A DNA stretch of 64,000 bases from Pseudomonas campi (GTDB lineage Bacteria > Pseudomonadota > Gammaproteobacteria > Pseudomonadales > Pseudomonadaceae), in NCBI RefSeq assembly GCF_013200955.2, contig NZ_CP053697.2, positions 1 to 64,000 on the forward strand. Direction: 5' to 3'. The notes under the pieces were generated by a model that saw only the letters and a list, made by a program, of their open reading frames with translations, was not told the origin of the DNA and searched no databases. Below are positions 45,694-53,697 of the stretch, piece by piece. The position numbers were made by a program, and so were the translations under genes. Position 1 is the stretch's first letter; each line of letters begins with the position of its first letter.

Positions 45694-46575
45694 ATGCACT
45701 TGCTCCCCTGGTCCCACCCGAGTTCCGCCGGCTTCACCCTGACCGGCTGGCACAGCGCGCCTTCGGGCAAGCCCTTGCTGCACTTCCTGCATGGCAACGG
45801 ATTTTGCGGGCGTACCTACGAGCCCATGTTGGCGCTGCTCGCCGAGCATTTCGACCTGTGGCTGTGCGATGTCCAGGGCCACGGTGAAACTGAGCACGGC
45901 GGCCGTTTCCATGGCTGGAACCGCAGCGCCGAGCTGGCTGTGGAGGCCTTCGAGGCCGGCCGCGGGATCTTCGGCGCGGTACCGCGCTTTGCCCTCGGGC
46001 ATAGTTTCGGCGGCGTTCTTAGCAGCCTGATCCTGGCGCACCATCCACAGCTGTTCCAGCGAGCGGTGCTGCTCGACCCGGTGCTGTTCAGCCCGCCGAT
46101 GATCGGCGTCATGGGCCTGTCCGAACTGCTCGGCCTGCACCGGCGCAATGTCATGGCGAAGAAGTCGGCGGCGCGGCGCAAGCACTGGCCGGATCGCGCC
46201 ACGGCGTTCTCCCTGCTGCAGGGCCGCGGCATCTTCCGCGGCTGGGCCGACGAGGCCCTGCAGGCCTATGTCGAGCACGCGCTGAAGGATGTGGACGAGG
46301 GCGGCGTCGAGCTGAAATGCCGGCCCAGCCGCGAGGTGGATATCTTCAGCTCCTTCCCCAAGCGCCTGTGGCCATCGTTGGCCAAGGTGCATACGCCGAC
46401 CCTGCTGCTGCATGGGGTCAAGAGCTATGCCTTCGTCGGCAAGTCGGCGCTGCGTCTGGCGGCGAGCAACCCGGCGGTGCGCGAGCAGCAGGTCGAGGGC
46501 GGGCATTGCTTCATGCAGGAGCAGCCGGCGCAGAGCGCGCAGCGGGTGCTCGACTTCCTCCTGCAGCGCAGCTGA
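45694..46575 (+). CDS. Alpha/beta hydrolase
   Basis: A 293-residue cytoplasmic alpha/beta hydrolase. LLHFLHGNGFCGRTYEP carries the oxyanion HGN motif, GHSFGG is the nucleophile elbow (Ser about 110), and EGGHCFMQEQP has the catalytic His; the family acid is probably in the LLLHGVKSYAF region, which has no Asp at the usual place. Similar proteins occur in many Pseudomonas without defined substrate. It follows the previous hydrolase by 54 bases and is 1 base before the next gene. Confidence 0.82.
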   Translation: MHLLPWSHPSSAGFTLTGWHSAPSGKPLLHFLHGNGFCGRTYEPMLALLAEHFDLWLCDVQGHGETEHGGRFHGWNRSAELAVEAFEAGRGIFGAVPRFALGHSFGGVLSSLILAHHPQLFQRAVLLDPVLFSPPMIGVMGLSELLGLHRRNVMAKKSAARRKHWPDRATAFSLLQGRGIFRGWADEALQAYVEHALKDVDEGGVELKCRPSREVDIFSSFPKRLWPSLAKVHTPTLLLHGVKSYAFVGKSALRLAASNPAVREQQVEGGHCFMQEQPAQSAQRVLDFLLQRS

Positions 46576-46576
46576 G

Positions 46577-46942
46577 ATGCCGGCCAACCGCGAGGCCGTC
46601 TGGCTGGCGCTGGCCGATCTGTGGCTGGATACCGAGACCGATGCCACGACGCTCGACGCCATCGTGCGCACCCTGCGTGACAGCGGCCTGGCGCTTGCCG
46701 AGCTGGAGCAGATCTTCTACTACGAAGTGGCGCCGGTGGTCTGGCGCAATGCCTGGAGCGTGGCCGGCGAGTGGAGCGGTTTCGACCCGCAGTGGCTGGC
46801 TGAGGAATGCCGGCGTAACCAGCAGCGCGGACGTTGGCACCGCGGCAAATGCCGGCTGCTGCGCCGGCCGATGACCTATGCCTGCCGCGAACTCTGGCAG
46901 CAGATATGCGCCCGGCTTGCGCCGCCCACCGGTGCGCTTTAG
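46577..46942 (+). CDS. Small DUF7079-like protein
   Basis: A 121-residue helical protein (REAVWLALADLWLDTETD, LEQIFYYEVAPVVWRNAW, GEWSGFDPQWLAE) resembling the DUF7079 family. It begins one base after the stop of the hydrolase (TGAGATG), so it is coupled to it; the longer open frame upstream overlaps the hydrolase gene. No signal peptide. Function unknown. Confidence 0.75.
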   Translation: MPANREAVWLALADLWLDTETDATTLDAIVRTLRDSGLALAELEQIFYYEVAPVVWRNAWSVAGEWSGFDPQWLAEECRRNQQRGRWHRGKCRLLRRPMTYACRELWQQICARLAPPTGAL

Positions 46943-46969
46943 CGCGCCATCGCTGATTCAGGAGTGAGC

Positions 46970-47752
46970 ATGAAACACCTCCTCTGCGCTCTGGCACTGC
47001 TGTTGAGCGCTTCCCTACAGGCCGTGGAGATGCAGGAGAACCCTGCGCTCAAGCCGCTGTTCGAGGCGGTACAGGTCCGCGGCACCTTCGTCCTGCACGA
47101 TGTCGCCAACGGCACCTTCAGCGGCCACGACCGCCAGCGCGCGCAGATTCGCTTCGTGCCCGCGTCCACCTTCAAGATTGCCAACAGCCTGATTGGCCTG
47201 GCCAGCGGGGCGGTCGGCAGCGTCGACGAGATTTTCCCCTACGACGGCAAGCCGCGCTACCTCAAGACCTGGGAGCGCGACATGGGCCTGCGCGAGGCGA
47301 TCAAGCTATCCAATGTGCCGGTCTACCAGGAGCTGGCGCGGCGCATTGGCCTGCCGCGCATGCAGGCGCAGGTGGCGGCGCTCGGCTACGGCAATGGCCA
47401 GGTCGGGGCGGTAGTGGATCGCTTCTGGCTGGACGGGCCGCTGGCCATCAGCGCCATCGAGCAGAGCCAGTTTCTCGCGCGCCTGGCCCAGGACCAGCTG
47501 CCCTTTGCCCCCGGCGTGCAGGCGCAGGTGCGGGAAATCAGCCTGCTGGAGCAGGGGCCGGGGTGGAAACTGTATGGCAAGACCGGTTGGGCCACGGCCG
47601 TCGAACCGGATGTTGGCTGGTGGGTGGGCTGGCTGGAGCAGGATGGTCGGCTGTACAGCTTCGCCCTGAATATGCCGATTGGCAGCGAGCAGGATCTTCC
47701 CCGGCGCATCGAGCTGGGCAAGGCCAGCCTGCGGGCCTTCGGGTTGCTGTAG
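46970..47752 (+). CDS. blaOXA: OXA-50-like class D beta-lactamase
   Basis: A 260-residue periplasmic serine beta-lactamase with signal peptide MKHLLCALALLLSASLQA. All class D motifs are present: PASTFK with Ser66 and Lys69, SNV (114-116), YGN (140-142), KTG (204-206) and WWVGW. It matches the intrinsic OXA-50 (PoxB) branch of P. aeruginosa in size and sequence feel; these hydrolyse some penicillins weakly. AGGAG lies 5 bases upstream of the ATG. There is no integron or insertion sequence nearby, so it is a resident chromosomal gene. It is convergent with a DUF3301 gene, as near PA5514. Confidence 0.9.
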   Translation: MKHLLCALALLLSASLQAVEMQENPALKPLFEAVQVRGTFVLHDVANGTFSGHDRQRAQIRFVPASTFKIANSLIGLASGAVGSVDEIFPYDGKPRYLKTWERDMGLREAIKLSNVPVYQELARRIGLPRMQAQVAALGYGNGQVGAVVDRFWLDGPLAISAIEQSQFLARLAQDQLPFAPGVQAQVREISLLEQGPGWKLYGKTGWATAVEPDVGWWVGWLEQDGRLYSFALNMPIGSEQDLPRRIELGKASLRAFGLL

Positions 47753-47755
47753 AGA

Positions 47756-48160
47756 TCAGTCGATGCGCCGCTGCTCGTCTGCCTTCGGGTGATTGCGGCG
47801 CCAGTCATCCAGCTGGATCACTTTGTCATCGAAGGCGGCCGGCGCCTGGAACGGATGGGCGTCCAGTTCGATGCGCCCGAGTTGCTGACCGAACATGCTG
47901 ATGCTGCCACTCAGGCGCTGCTCGCCGGTAACGGTGAACTCGAAATCGTAGAGCCGGGCCAGGCGCCGATTGCCACGGGCATCGCGCAGCAGCGCCAGGC
48001 GGCGCAGGGCGACGTTGCCGTCGAGCAGCTCGATATCCAGCTTGGCGCAGTGGCGTTTGACCAGCTCCAGGGCACGCTCGCGAATACCGTGGCCGCGCCA
48101 GAACCAGGCGGCGATGGCGGCACACAACAGCAGCAGGGTCAGATCGGTCAGGCTCAGCAT
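47756..48160 (-). CDS. DUF3301 membrane protein
   Basis: A 134-residue protein with one N-terminal transmembrane helix (LTLLLLCAAIAAWFWRG) followed by the DUF3301 core (AKLDIELLDGNVALRRLALLRD, LARLYDFEFTVTGEQRLSG). Function unknown; it is conserved and often adjacent to housekeeping genes. Convergent with the beta-lactamase, 3 bases apart. Confidence 0.85.
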   Translation of the reverse strand: MLSLTDLTLLLLCAAIAAWFWRGHGIRERALELVKRHCAKLDIELLDGNVALRRLALLRDARGNRRLARLYDFEFTVTGEQRLSGSISMFGQQLGRIELDAHPFQAPAAFDDKVIQLDDWRRNHPKADEQRRID

Positions 48161-48278
48161 GACAACTCCAGCGGTAACCCGGGCAGCTTAACCGATCCTG
48201 TTGGTCGCGCTCAGCCCGGCTTGCGATAAGCGGTGTTGTTGGTTAGCGTCCGCGCAGTGCTTGGGGCGAGAGGCGGCG

Positions 48279-49541
48279 ATGCGGGTGATCAAGGGTTTGG
48301 TTGGGCTGGCGCTGGTGCTGGGGTTCGCCGGTGGAGCCTTTCTCTGGCTGCGTGACGAGCCGTCCAGTGCCGAAGTGCAGCAATGGCTGCAGCAGGCACG
48401 CAGCAAGCCGGCACAGAGCGCCGCTTATGTCTTTCTGGCCGGTCTGGATGCACCGCTGCGGCACTCGCCGGCGGCTCTGGGCGCGGCGCGATTGCAGGCC
48501 TACGAACAGTGGTTGGCGAGCCAGGGCCCGGCGCAGGGCTTCCAGCCTGCGGCGCAAGCTACCCTGCTGCTGCCCGCTGGCGACGAGTTCTGTTCGATCG
48601 AGGCGCCCACCTGCTTTACCAGCCTGCTGCAACGCCAGGAGCGCTTGCCACAGGTGCTGGCCGAACACGCGGCATTGCTGAGCCGTTACCGCTATTTCCT
48701 GCACTTGCAGGACTACCGCACGCTTAGCTCGCCGGGGCTGAGTGAGCCGTTGCCGCCGCTGCTGTACCTGGCGCGCGCCCAGCAGTTGCTGAGTCTGCAG
48801 GCCCTGCAACTGGCTCTGGCTGGCGAGGGCAAGGCGGCGCTGGCCTTGCTTGAGGAGGACCAGGCGGGCATACGCCGCCAACTGGGCAAGGCCGATCAGC
48901 TGGTCATGAAGATGACTCTGGTAGCCATGCTCAACCGCAACCTGGAGTGGCTGGTGCGCCTGCATCGCGCAGGGATGGTGCCGCGACCCACCCCGGTGGT
49001 GAGGTTGAGGCCGGCCGAGCGTTCTCTGGGCCTGGCCATGCAGCGTGAATTCCTGCTGGGAGCGGTGATGCTGGAGAATCTGCGCGAGGAAGATATTCCC
49101 TCTCTGCTGGAAGAGGCTTCGCTGTGGCTCGACTACAAACCGCAGATGACTATCAATGCCAGCCTGATGCCCTATCGTCAGGTGATCCAGCTGTCCCGAA
49201 CCGAACCCGCGGCCTTCGCTGCCCTGGTGCATAAAAAGCCGCAGCTGCCGGTGCCCAATACCGGCCTGCGCAACCGTGTCGGCAATATCCTGCTGGATAT
49301 TGCCGGTGCCGACTTCGTCGAGTATGTCGGCCGGGTGCAGGACCTCGACAGCAAGATCAAGCTGGTCAACCTGAGTCTGCAACTGCCGTCTGGGTCAGTG
49401 ACGGCGGCGCAGCTGGTGGCTCTGCCGCACCGGGGTAATCCGTATTACGCCAAGCAGCCGCCGCGCCTGGATAAGCAGGGGCGTATGTGTTTCGACGGGC
49501 CGCTGCCACAGAAGGATTCTGGGCGCTGCGTGCAGCTCTGA
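48279..49541 (+). CDS. Membrane-anchored protein of unknown function, paralogue 1
   Basis: A 420-residue protein with one N-terminal hydrophobic helix (GLVGLALVLGFAGGAFLWL) and a long helical extracytoplasmic part. It is clearly homologous to the gene at 49733: both share the DEP segment after the helix, QWLAS-GPAQ, GDE-C, DYRTLS-SEPL, RAERSL-like AERSL, NPYY and CFDGPL-C near the C-terminus. The conserved Cys pairs suggest disulfides. I do not recognise a named family. Start at 48279 has GAGAGG upstream; the earlier ATG at 48201 precedes no signal sequence. Very Leu/Ala/Gln-rich. Confidence 0.72.
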   Translation: MRVIKGLVGLALVLGFAGGAFLWLRDEPSSAEVQQWLQQARSKPAQSAAYVFLAGLDAPLRHSPAALGAARLQAYEQWLASQGPAQGFQPAAQATLLLPAGDEFCSIEAPTCFTSLLQRQERLPQVLAEHAALLSRYRYFLHLQDYRTLSSPGLSEPLPPLLYLARAQQLLSLQALQLALAGEGKAALALLEEDQAGIRRQLGKADQLVMKMTLVAMLNRNLEWLVRLHRAGMVPRPTPVVRLRPAERSLGLAMQREFLLGAVMLENLREEDIPSLLEEASLWLDYKPQMTINASLMPYRQVIQLSRTEPAAFAALVHKKPQLPVPNTGLRNRVGNILLDIAGADFVEYVGRVQDLDSKIKLVNLSLQLPSGSVTAAQLVALPHRGNPYYAKQPPRLDKQGRMCFDGPLPQKDSGRCVQL

Positions 49542-49611
49542 GTCTTGTGGGCGACCGGCTGGTTGGTTAGCGTGGCCGTCTTGTACCCCCCCTCTCGCGA
49601 AAAGGATTTCC

Positions 49612-49725
49612 ATGCACTGCACGACCTGCTGCACGACTGTTCGGCTAATCAGCCAACGGATGTTCGAACTGTCGGCTAGCGACCTGTCGCAACGCTCGCG
49701 CCCTTTCAGCCTGGTTCAGGGGTGA
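49612..49725 (+). CDS. Possible 37-residue Cys-rich leader ORF
   Basis: ATG at 49612 is preceded by AAAGGA (49601-49606) with a 5-base spacer, a very good ribosome site. It encodes MHCTTCCTTVRLISQRMFEL and 17 more residues, with three Cys in the first seven positions. The stop TGA at 49723 ends 7 bases before the ATG of paralogue 2, so it could be a translated leader. No family known; could be chance. Confidence 0.35.
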   Translation: MHCTTCCTTVRLISQRMFELSASDLSQRSRPFSLVQG

Positions 49726-49732
49726 GCAGTCG

Positions 49733-50977
49733 ATGAGCACGATGAACAAATGGCTGATCTCCGTGATTGTCACGCTGGCCTTGCTGGGCAGCGGTGTGGC
49801 GTTCTGGCTGTATGACGAACCGCTGTTGCCCGAGGCGCAGCGCTGGCTGGAGCAGGTCGCTAAGGTCGAGGGGGACAGCGCCGCCTACTACCAGCTGTTC
49901 GGCCTGGACAGCCCGGCGGGTAGTGAGCCGCAGGCTGCCGGGCGCAGCCGGCTGGTGGCGCACCGTCAATGGCTGGCCAGCCACGGCCCAGCACAGGCCA
50001 TGCCCGCCGTGGATGAGCCGGAACGTTTGGCCTTGCCCGGTGACGAGCTGTGCGCCCTGGCGAAGCTGGGTTGCCTGGCGCGGTTGCGTCAGGAACCGGC
50101 GACACTGGCCGCCCTGTTGAGTGATCACGACGAACTGCTGCAGCGTTACCAGCAGCTGCTGGCCCTGGAGGATTACCGCACCCTAAGTCTGCCGAGCCAG
50201 AGCGAGCCGCTGTTGGCCTACCCGTTTCTGGGCAAGGCTGCCCAGTTGCGCGGGGTCCAGGCCCTGTTGCTGGCCGAGCAGGGGAATGGTGCGGCGGCGC
50301 TGGCCTTGTTGCAGGGGGATATCCGTCAGCAACGTATCTGGTTGGCGCGCGCGGACAATCTGATCCTCAAGATAATGCTGATCGGGCTGCTGGAGCAGAA
50401 CCTGGATGGCCTGGCCCTGCTTTACCGCGCCGGACTCATCCCCAAACCCGCCGCCGAAGCGGCGCTGAGTCGCGCGGAGCGGTCGTTGCACGACGCCATG
50501 CGTCGCGAATTTGCGCTGATTGCCACTTCCTTGCGCGGGCCGGCCCCGACAAAGAAGGTTCCCGCCTGGCGCCTGCGATTGGCCTTCAAGTCGCGTATGA
50601 GCATCAACGACACTCTGCCGAGCTACCTGCGCGTGGCCACGGACTCGCAGTTGGATGCCGCCGCCTTTGCCCAGCGCCAGACAGTCGTCAGCGATACCGC
50701 CATCAGCACCTGGCGCCGCTGGCGCAACCCGGTGGGGGCGATTCTGGTGAGTGTCGCCATGCCCGACTTCAATCGCTACCTGGCGCGGTTGCACGACCTG
50801 GATGCCAAGCTGTCATTGTTCAATGCCCTGGGCACAGCCGTGCCGGCGAGTGCCAACCCCTATTACCCACAGTCCCGGCCGTTCTGGGATGGCAAGCTGC
50901 AGGCCTATTGTTTCGACGGGCCGTTGCGCGATGAACAGCGGCGCCGCTGCCTGCCCTGGCTACCCCCGCCGGGCTGA
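49733..50977 (+). CDS. Membrane-anchored protein of unknown function, paralogue 2
   Basis: A 414-residue protein: N-terminal membrane helix (LISVIVTLALLGSGVAFWLY) and a helical body. Homologous to the preceding gene at 48279 over its full length, sharing ordered motifs (SAAYYQLFGLDSP, QWLASHGPAQ, LPGDELC, LEDYRTLSLPSQSEPL, NPYY, YCFDGPL). This is a tandem duplication that has diverged considerably. GGTGAG lies before the start. Function unknown; topology suggests a periplasmic domain tethered to the inner membrane. Confidence 0.75.
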   Translation: MSTMNKWLISVIVTLALLGSGVAFWLYDEPLLPEAQRWLEQVAKVEGDSAAYYQLFGLDSPAGSEPQAAGRSRLVAHRQWLASHGPAQAMPAVDEPERLALPGDELCALAKLGCLARLRQEPATLAALLSDHDELLQRYQQLLALEDYRTLSLPSQSEPLLAYPFLGKAAQLRGVQALLLAEQGNGAAALALLQGDIRQQRIWLARADNLILKIMLIGLLEQNLDGLALLYRAGLIPKPAAEAALSRAERSLHDAMRREFALIATSLRGPAPTKKVPAWRLRLAFKSRMSINDTLPSYLRVATDSQLDAAAFAQRQTVVSDTAISTWRRWRNPVGAILVSVAMPDFNRYLARLHDLDAKLSLFNALGTAVPASANPYYPQSRPFWDGKLQAYCFDGPLRDEQRRRCLPWLPPPG

Positions 50978-51031
50978 TCGCAGCTAAGCTTGCAGCTGCG
51001 CCGTTAGCGCGCGCTTTACTCACCCAGCCGG

Positions 51032-51415
51032 ATGCGCCCTTTGCCTTCGACTCACCCGCTCAGTGCTACTCGCCTCGCCTTGCTGGCCATGTTCCTGCTG
51101 GTGTGCGGCCCGTTGCTGTCGCAGGTGCTGGTGCCGGCCGGGCAGGGGCCTGTGCCGGGCTGGATGCGCGAGCTGAGCTGCGCGGCCGAGGATGGCAGTT
51201 CGCATGCATCGGGCGGCCACGATGCGCTGTGGGCCAAGTGCGGTTACTGCACCCTGCTGTTCACTTCGCCGGCGCTGACCTCCAGCCTGCCGCCGGTGCT
51301 TGCCCGCGCCCCGCTGGCCGCCGTGCATGCGGTGCAGCATCAGGTCGCGGCGCCGCACGCCGCGCCACCCTTTCCCGCTGCCCACCCGCGCGCGCCGCCC
51401 GTGCTGTCGAGCTGA
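51032..51415 (+). CDS. DUF2946 protein
   Basis: A 127-residue protein with a hydrophobic N-terminal helix (RLALLAMFLLVCGPLLSQVL) and the DUF2946 core: ELSCAAEDG, GHDALWAKCGYCTLL with a CGYC motif. The C-terminal third is rich in Ala, Pro and His. DUF2946 proteins commonly precede PepSY or TonB-dependent receptor genes and are linked to copper or siderophore loci. It is followed after 114 bases by a PepSY membrane protein, fitting that pattern. Function unknown. Confidence 0.8.
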   Translation: MRPLPSTHPLSATRLALLAMFLLVCGPLLSQVLVPAGQGPVPGWMRELSCAAEDGSSHASGGHDALWAKCGYCTLLFTSPALTSSLPPVLARAPLAAVHAVQHQVAAPHAAPPFPAAHPRAPPVLSS

Positions 51416-51529
51416 TTCGCTTGTGTCCCGCCCGCGCGCCCTGCCTGTGCAAGGCCGCTGGCGCACCATGCCGTCGTCCTGTCCAGCGGGCGGCGGCGCC
51501 GAAGCTGTTCGATACGAGGCAACCGTCCT

Positions 51530-52897
51530 ATGACTGTACGCACCCCATCTTTTTACAATCTGGCCTGGCGCTGGCACTTCTATGCCGGCCTGTTCGTCAT
51601 CCCGTTCATGCTGATGCTGGCGCTGACCGGCATTGTCTATTTGTTCAAACCGCAGCTCGATCAGTTGATGTACCCCGAGCTGCTCAACGTACAGCCGGGC
51701 ACTGTGGCGCTGTCTGCCGATGCCCAGTTGCAGCGTCTGCAGCAGGCCTACCCGCAGGCGCAGGTCAGCCAGTACCTGCCGGCGCCCGCCGCCGATCGCA
51801 GCGCGCAGTTCGTCGCCACGCTGGATGGGCGCAAGCTCAACCTGTTCGTCGACCCCTACAGCGGCGCCGTACTCGGCACCCAGGATGCCCAGGACAACCT
51901 GCAGGCCATCGCCCGCGCCCTGCACGGTGAGCTGCTGATCGGCACTGTCGGCGATCGCCTGATCGAGCTGGCCGCCGGCTGGGGCGTGGTGCTGGTGGTG
52001 TCCGGTCTGTACCTCTGGTGGCCACGCGGCCAGGGTGGCGCCGGTGTGCTGTGGCCGCGCCTGTCGGCCCGTGGGCGTCTGCTGTGGCGCGATCTGCATG
52101 CGGTGAGTGGCTTCTGGGGCAGCGCCCTGTTGCTGTTCATGCTGCTCACCGGGATGACCTGGACCGGCTTCTGGGGCGAGAAATTCGCCGGCGCCTGGAA
52201 CCACTTCCCGGCGGCGATGTGGACCGACGTGCCGACCTCGACCGTGCAGGCACGCAGCCTCAACAGCGCGGCGGATCAGACCGTGGCCTGGGCGGTGGAG
52301 AACACTCCGCTGCCGGTTTCCACCAGCCATGCCGCGCACCATGGTGATGCTGGCGTGGCGCCAGCGGCCAGCGGACGCATCGCCCTGCAGCAGGTGGTCG
52401 ACACGGCCAGCCGTCTGGGTGTGGCACCCGGCTACAGCGTGACCCTGCCGGCAGATGCAAGCGGCGTGTTCACCATCGCCCTGTTCGCCGACGACCCGCG
52501 GCATGACGCCACCCTGCATCTGGATCAGTACAGCGGCCAGGTGCTGGCCGATATCCGCTGGGCCGACTACGGTCTGGTGGCGCGTACGGTGGAGAGCGGG
52601 GCGAAGCTGCACGAAGGCAAGCTGTTCGGCCTGGCCAATCAGCTGGTCATGCTCGCCGTCTGCCTGCTGATCCTGCTGGGTTCGCTCAGCGGTTTGCTGA
52701 TGTGGTGGAAGCGGCGTCCGCAGGGGCGTTTCGGTGTGCCGCCGCTGCGTCACGACCTGCCGCTGTGGAAAGGTGGGGTGGCGATCATGCTGCTGCTCGG
52801 CGTGCTGTTCCCGCTGGTGGGCGCTTCGCTGCTGCTGATCTGGGGGCTGGAGTGGCTGTGGTCGCTGCGCCGGCAGGCCGAGGTGGTGCCGGGTTGA
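51530..52897 (+). CDS. PepSY-associated transmembrane protein
   Basis: A 455-residue inner-membrane protein of the PepSY-TM family. The beginning FYNLAWRWHFYAGLFVIPFMLMLALTG is the standard first helix; further helices lie near 145-165, 190-215, 365-390 and 415-445. RDLHAVSGFWGSALLLFMLLTGMTW is the second signature. Two PepSY domains are extracytoplasmic (for example QVVDTASRLGVAPGYSVTLP). A His-rich loop (STSHAAHHGDAG) might bind metal. These proteins have been linked to iron or copper reduction at the inner membrane; the exact role here is unknown. Confidence 0.88.
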   Translation: MTVRTPSFYNLAWRWHFYAGLFVIPFMLMLALTGIVYLFKPQLDQLMYPELLNVQPGTVALSADAQLQRLQQAYPQAQVSQYLPAPAADRSAQFVATLDGRKLNLFVDPYSGAVLGTQDAQDNLQAIARALHGELLIGTVGDRLIELAAGWGVVLVVSGLYLWWPRGQGGAGVLWPRLSARGRLLWRDLHAVSGFWGSALLLFMLLTGMTWTGFWGEKFAGAWNHFPAAMWTDVPTSTVQARSLNSAADQTVAWAVENTPLPVSTSHAAHHGDAGVAPAASGRIALQQVVDTASRLGVAPGYSVTLPADASGVFTIALFADDPRHDATLHLDQYSGQVLADIRWADYGLVARTVESGAKLHEGKLFGLANQLVMLAVCLLILLGSLSGLLMWWKRRPQGRFGVPPLRHDLPLWKGGVAIMLLLGVLFPLVGASLLLIWGLEWLWSLRRQAEVVPG

Positions 52898-52906
52898 GAG
52901 CGGGCT

Positions 52907-52927
52907 GCCCCGGCATTGCGCCGGGGC
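52907..52927 (+). terminator. GC-rich hairpin after the PepSY gene
   Basis: GCCCCGGC (52907-52914) and GCCGGGGC (52920-52927) form a perfect 8-bp stem with a 5-base loop, 10 bases after the stop. No T run follows, so termination may be weak or Rho-assisted. Confidence 0.45.
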
Positions 52928-52941
52928 GCCACTAAGCGCTT

Positions 52942-53003
52942 GCGTAGGGTGTGTCGTGCCTCAGGTCTGCGTCAGGTCCCGGTGCGTGCGGCGAACCCTA
53001 CGC
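52942..53003. repeat. GCGTAGGGT palindromic repeat
   Basis: GCGTAGGGT (52942-52950) and ACCCTACGC (52995-53003) bound a 62-bp element between the PepSY gene and the convergent thioesterase gene. It belongs to the same GTAGGGT-ended family as the repeats at 54551 and 56002. Confidence 0.6.
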
Positions 53004-53017
53004 GAGCGCGGTCGCTC

Positions 53018-53500
53018 TTAGCCTTCGGCGTTCAGCACCCGATAGCGCTGCTCAAGCTCTTCGCGGATGGCCCGGCGTTGCTGGGCCTGGGTGAAACGCC
53101 GCTGCTCGTCGCTGGTCGCCGGTTGCAAGACCGGTACCGGCTGTGACTGGCCGCGATCATCCACCGCGACCATGGTGAAGAAGCAGCTGTTGGTGTGGCG
53201 CACCGAGCGCTCGCGGATGTTCTCGGTGACCACCTTGATGCCGATCTCCATCGAGGTGCGCCCGGTGTAGTTGACCGCGGCGAGGAAGGTCACCAGTTCG
53301 CCGACGTGAATCGGTTCGCGGAAGATCACCTGGTCCACCGACAGGGTCACCACGTAGCTGCCGGCGTAGCGGCTGGCACAGGCATAGGCCACTTCGTCGA
53401 GGTACTTGAGCAGGGTGCCACCGTGGACATTGCCGGAAAAGTTGGCCATATCCGGGGTCATCAGGACTGTCATCGACAGTTTGTTGGTTCCAAGTTCCAT
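53018..53500 (-). CDS. Acyl-CoA thioesterase, hotdog fold
   Basis: A 160-residue acyl-CoA thioesterase of the YciA/BACH type. PDMANFSGNVHGGTLLKYLDEVAYACASRYAG (shown in part: NVHGGTLLKYLDEVAY) is the active-site helix with the catalytic Asp, and VTENIRERSVRHTNSCFFTMVAVD the second half. It hydrolyses acyl-CoA to free acid and CoA in the cytoplasm; chain-length preference cannot be read. A stand-alone gene with its own start at 53500. Confidence 0.9.
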   Translation of the reverse strand: MELGTNKLSMTVLMTPDMANFSGNVHGGTLLKYLDEVAYACASRYAGSYVVTLSVDQVIFREPIHVGELVTFLAAVNYTGRTSMEIGIKVVTENIRERSVRHTNSCFFTMVAVDDRGQSQPVPVLQPATSDEQRRFTQAQQRRAIREELEQRYRVLNAEG

Positions 53501-53697
53501 GTGTTTCTCATTGGCAGATAAGGTATGTGCTGGCGCTTGCAGTCCTGCGGGTCTGCTTGTTGTTATAGGTGCTGCTGGTGATCTTCGCTTTGCCAGCGCG
53601 GCCTGGCATGCAAGTTTGTGGCCGCCGGGGCGGCTGTGTGTCGGGGTCGCTCGGCGCCGGCTAAGCTGGGCCTTGGCCCTGTCAGGAGGTTTCCCCC

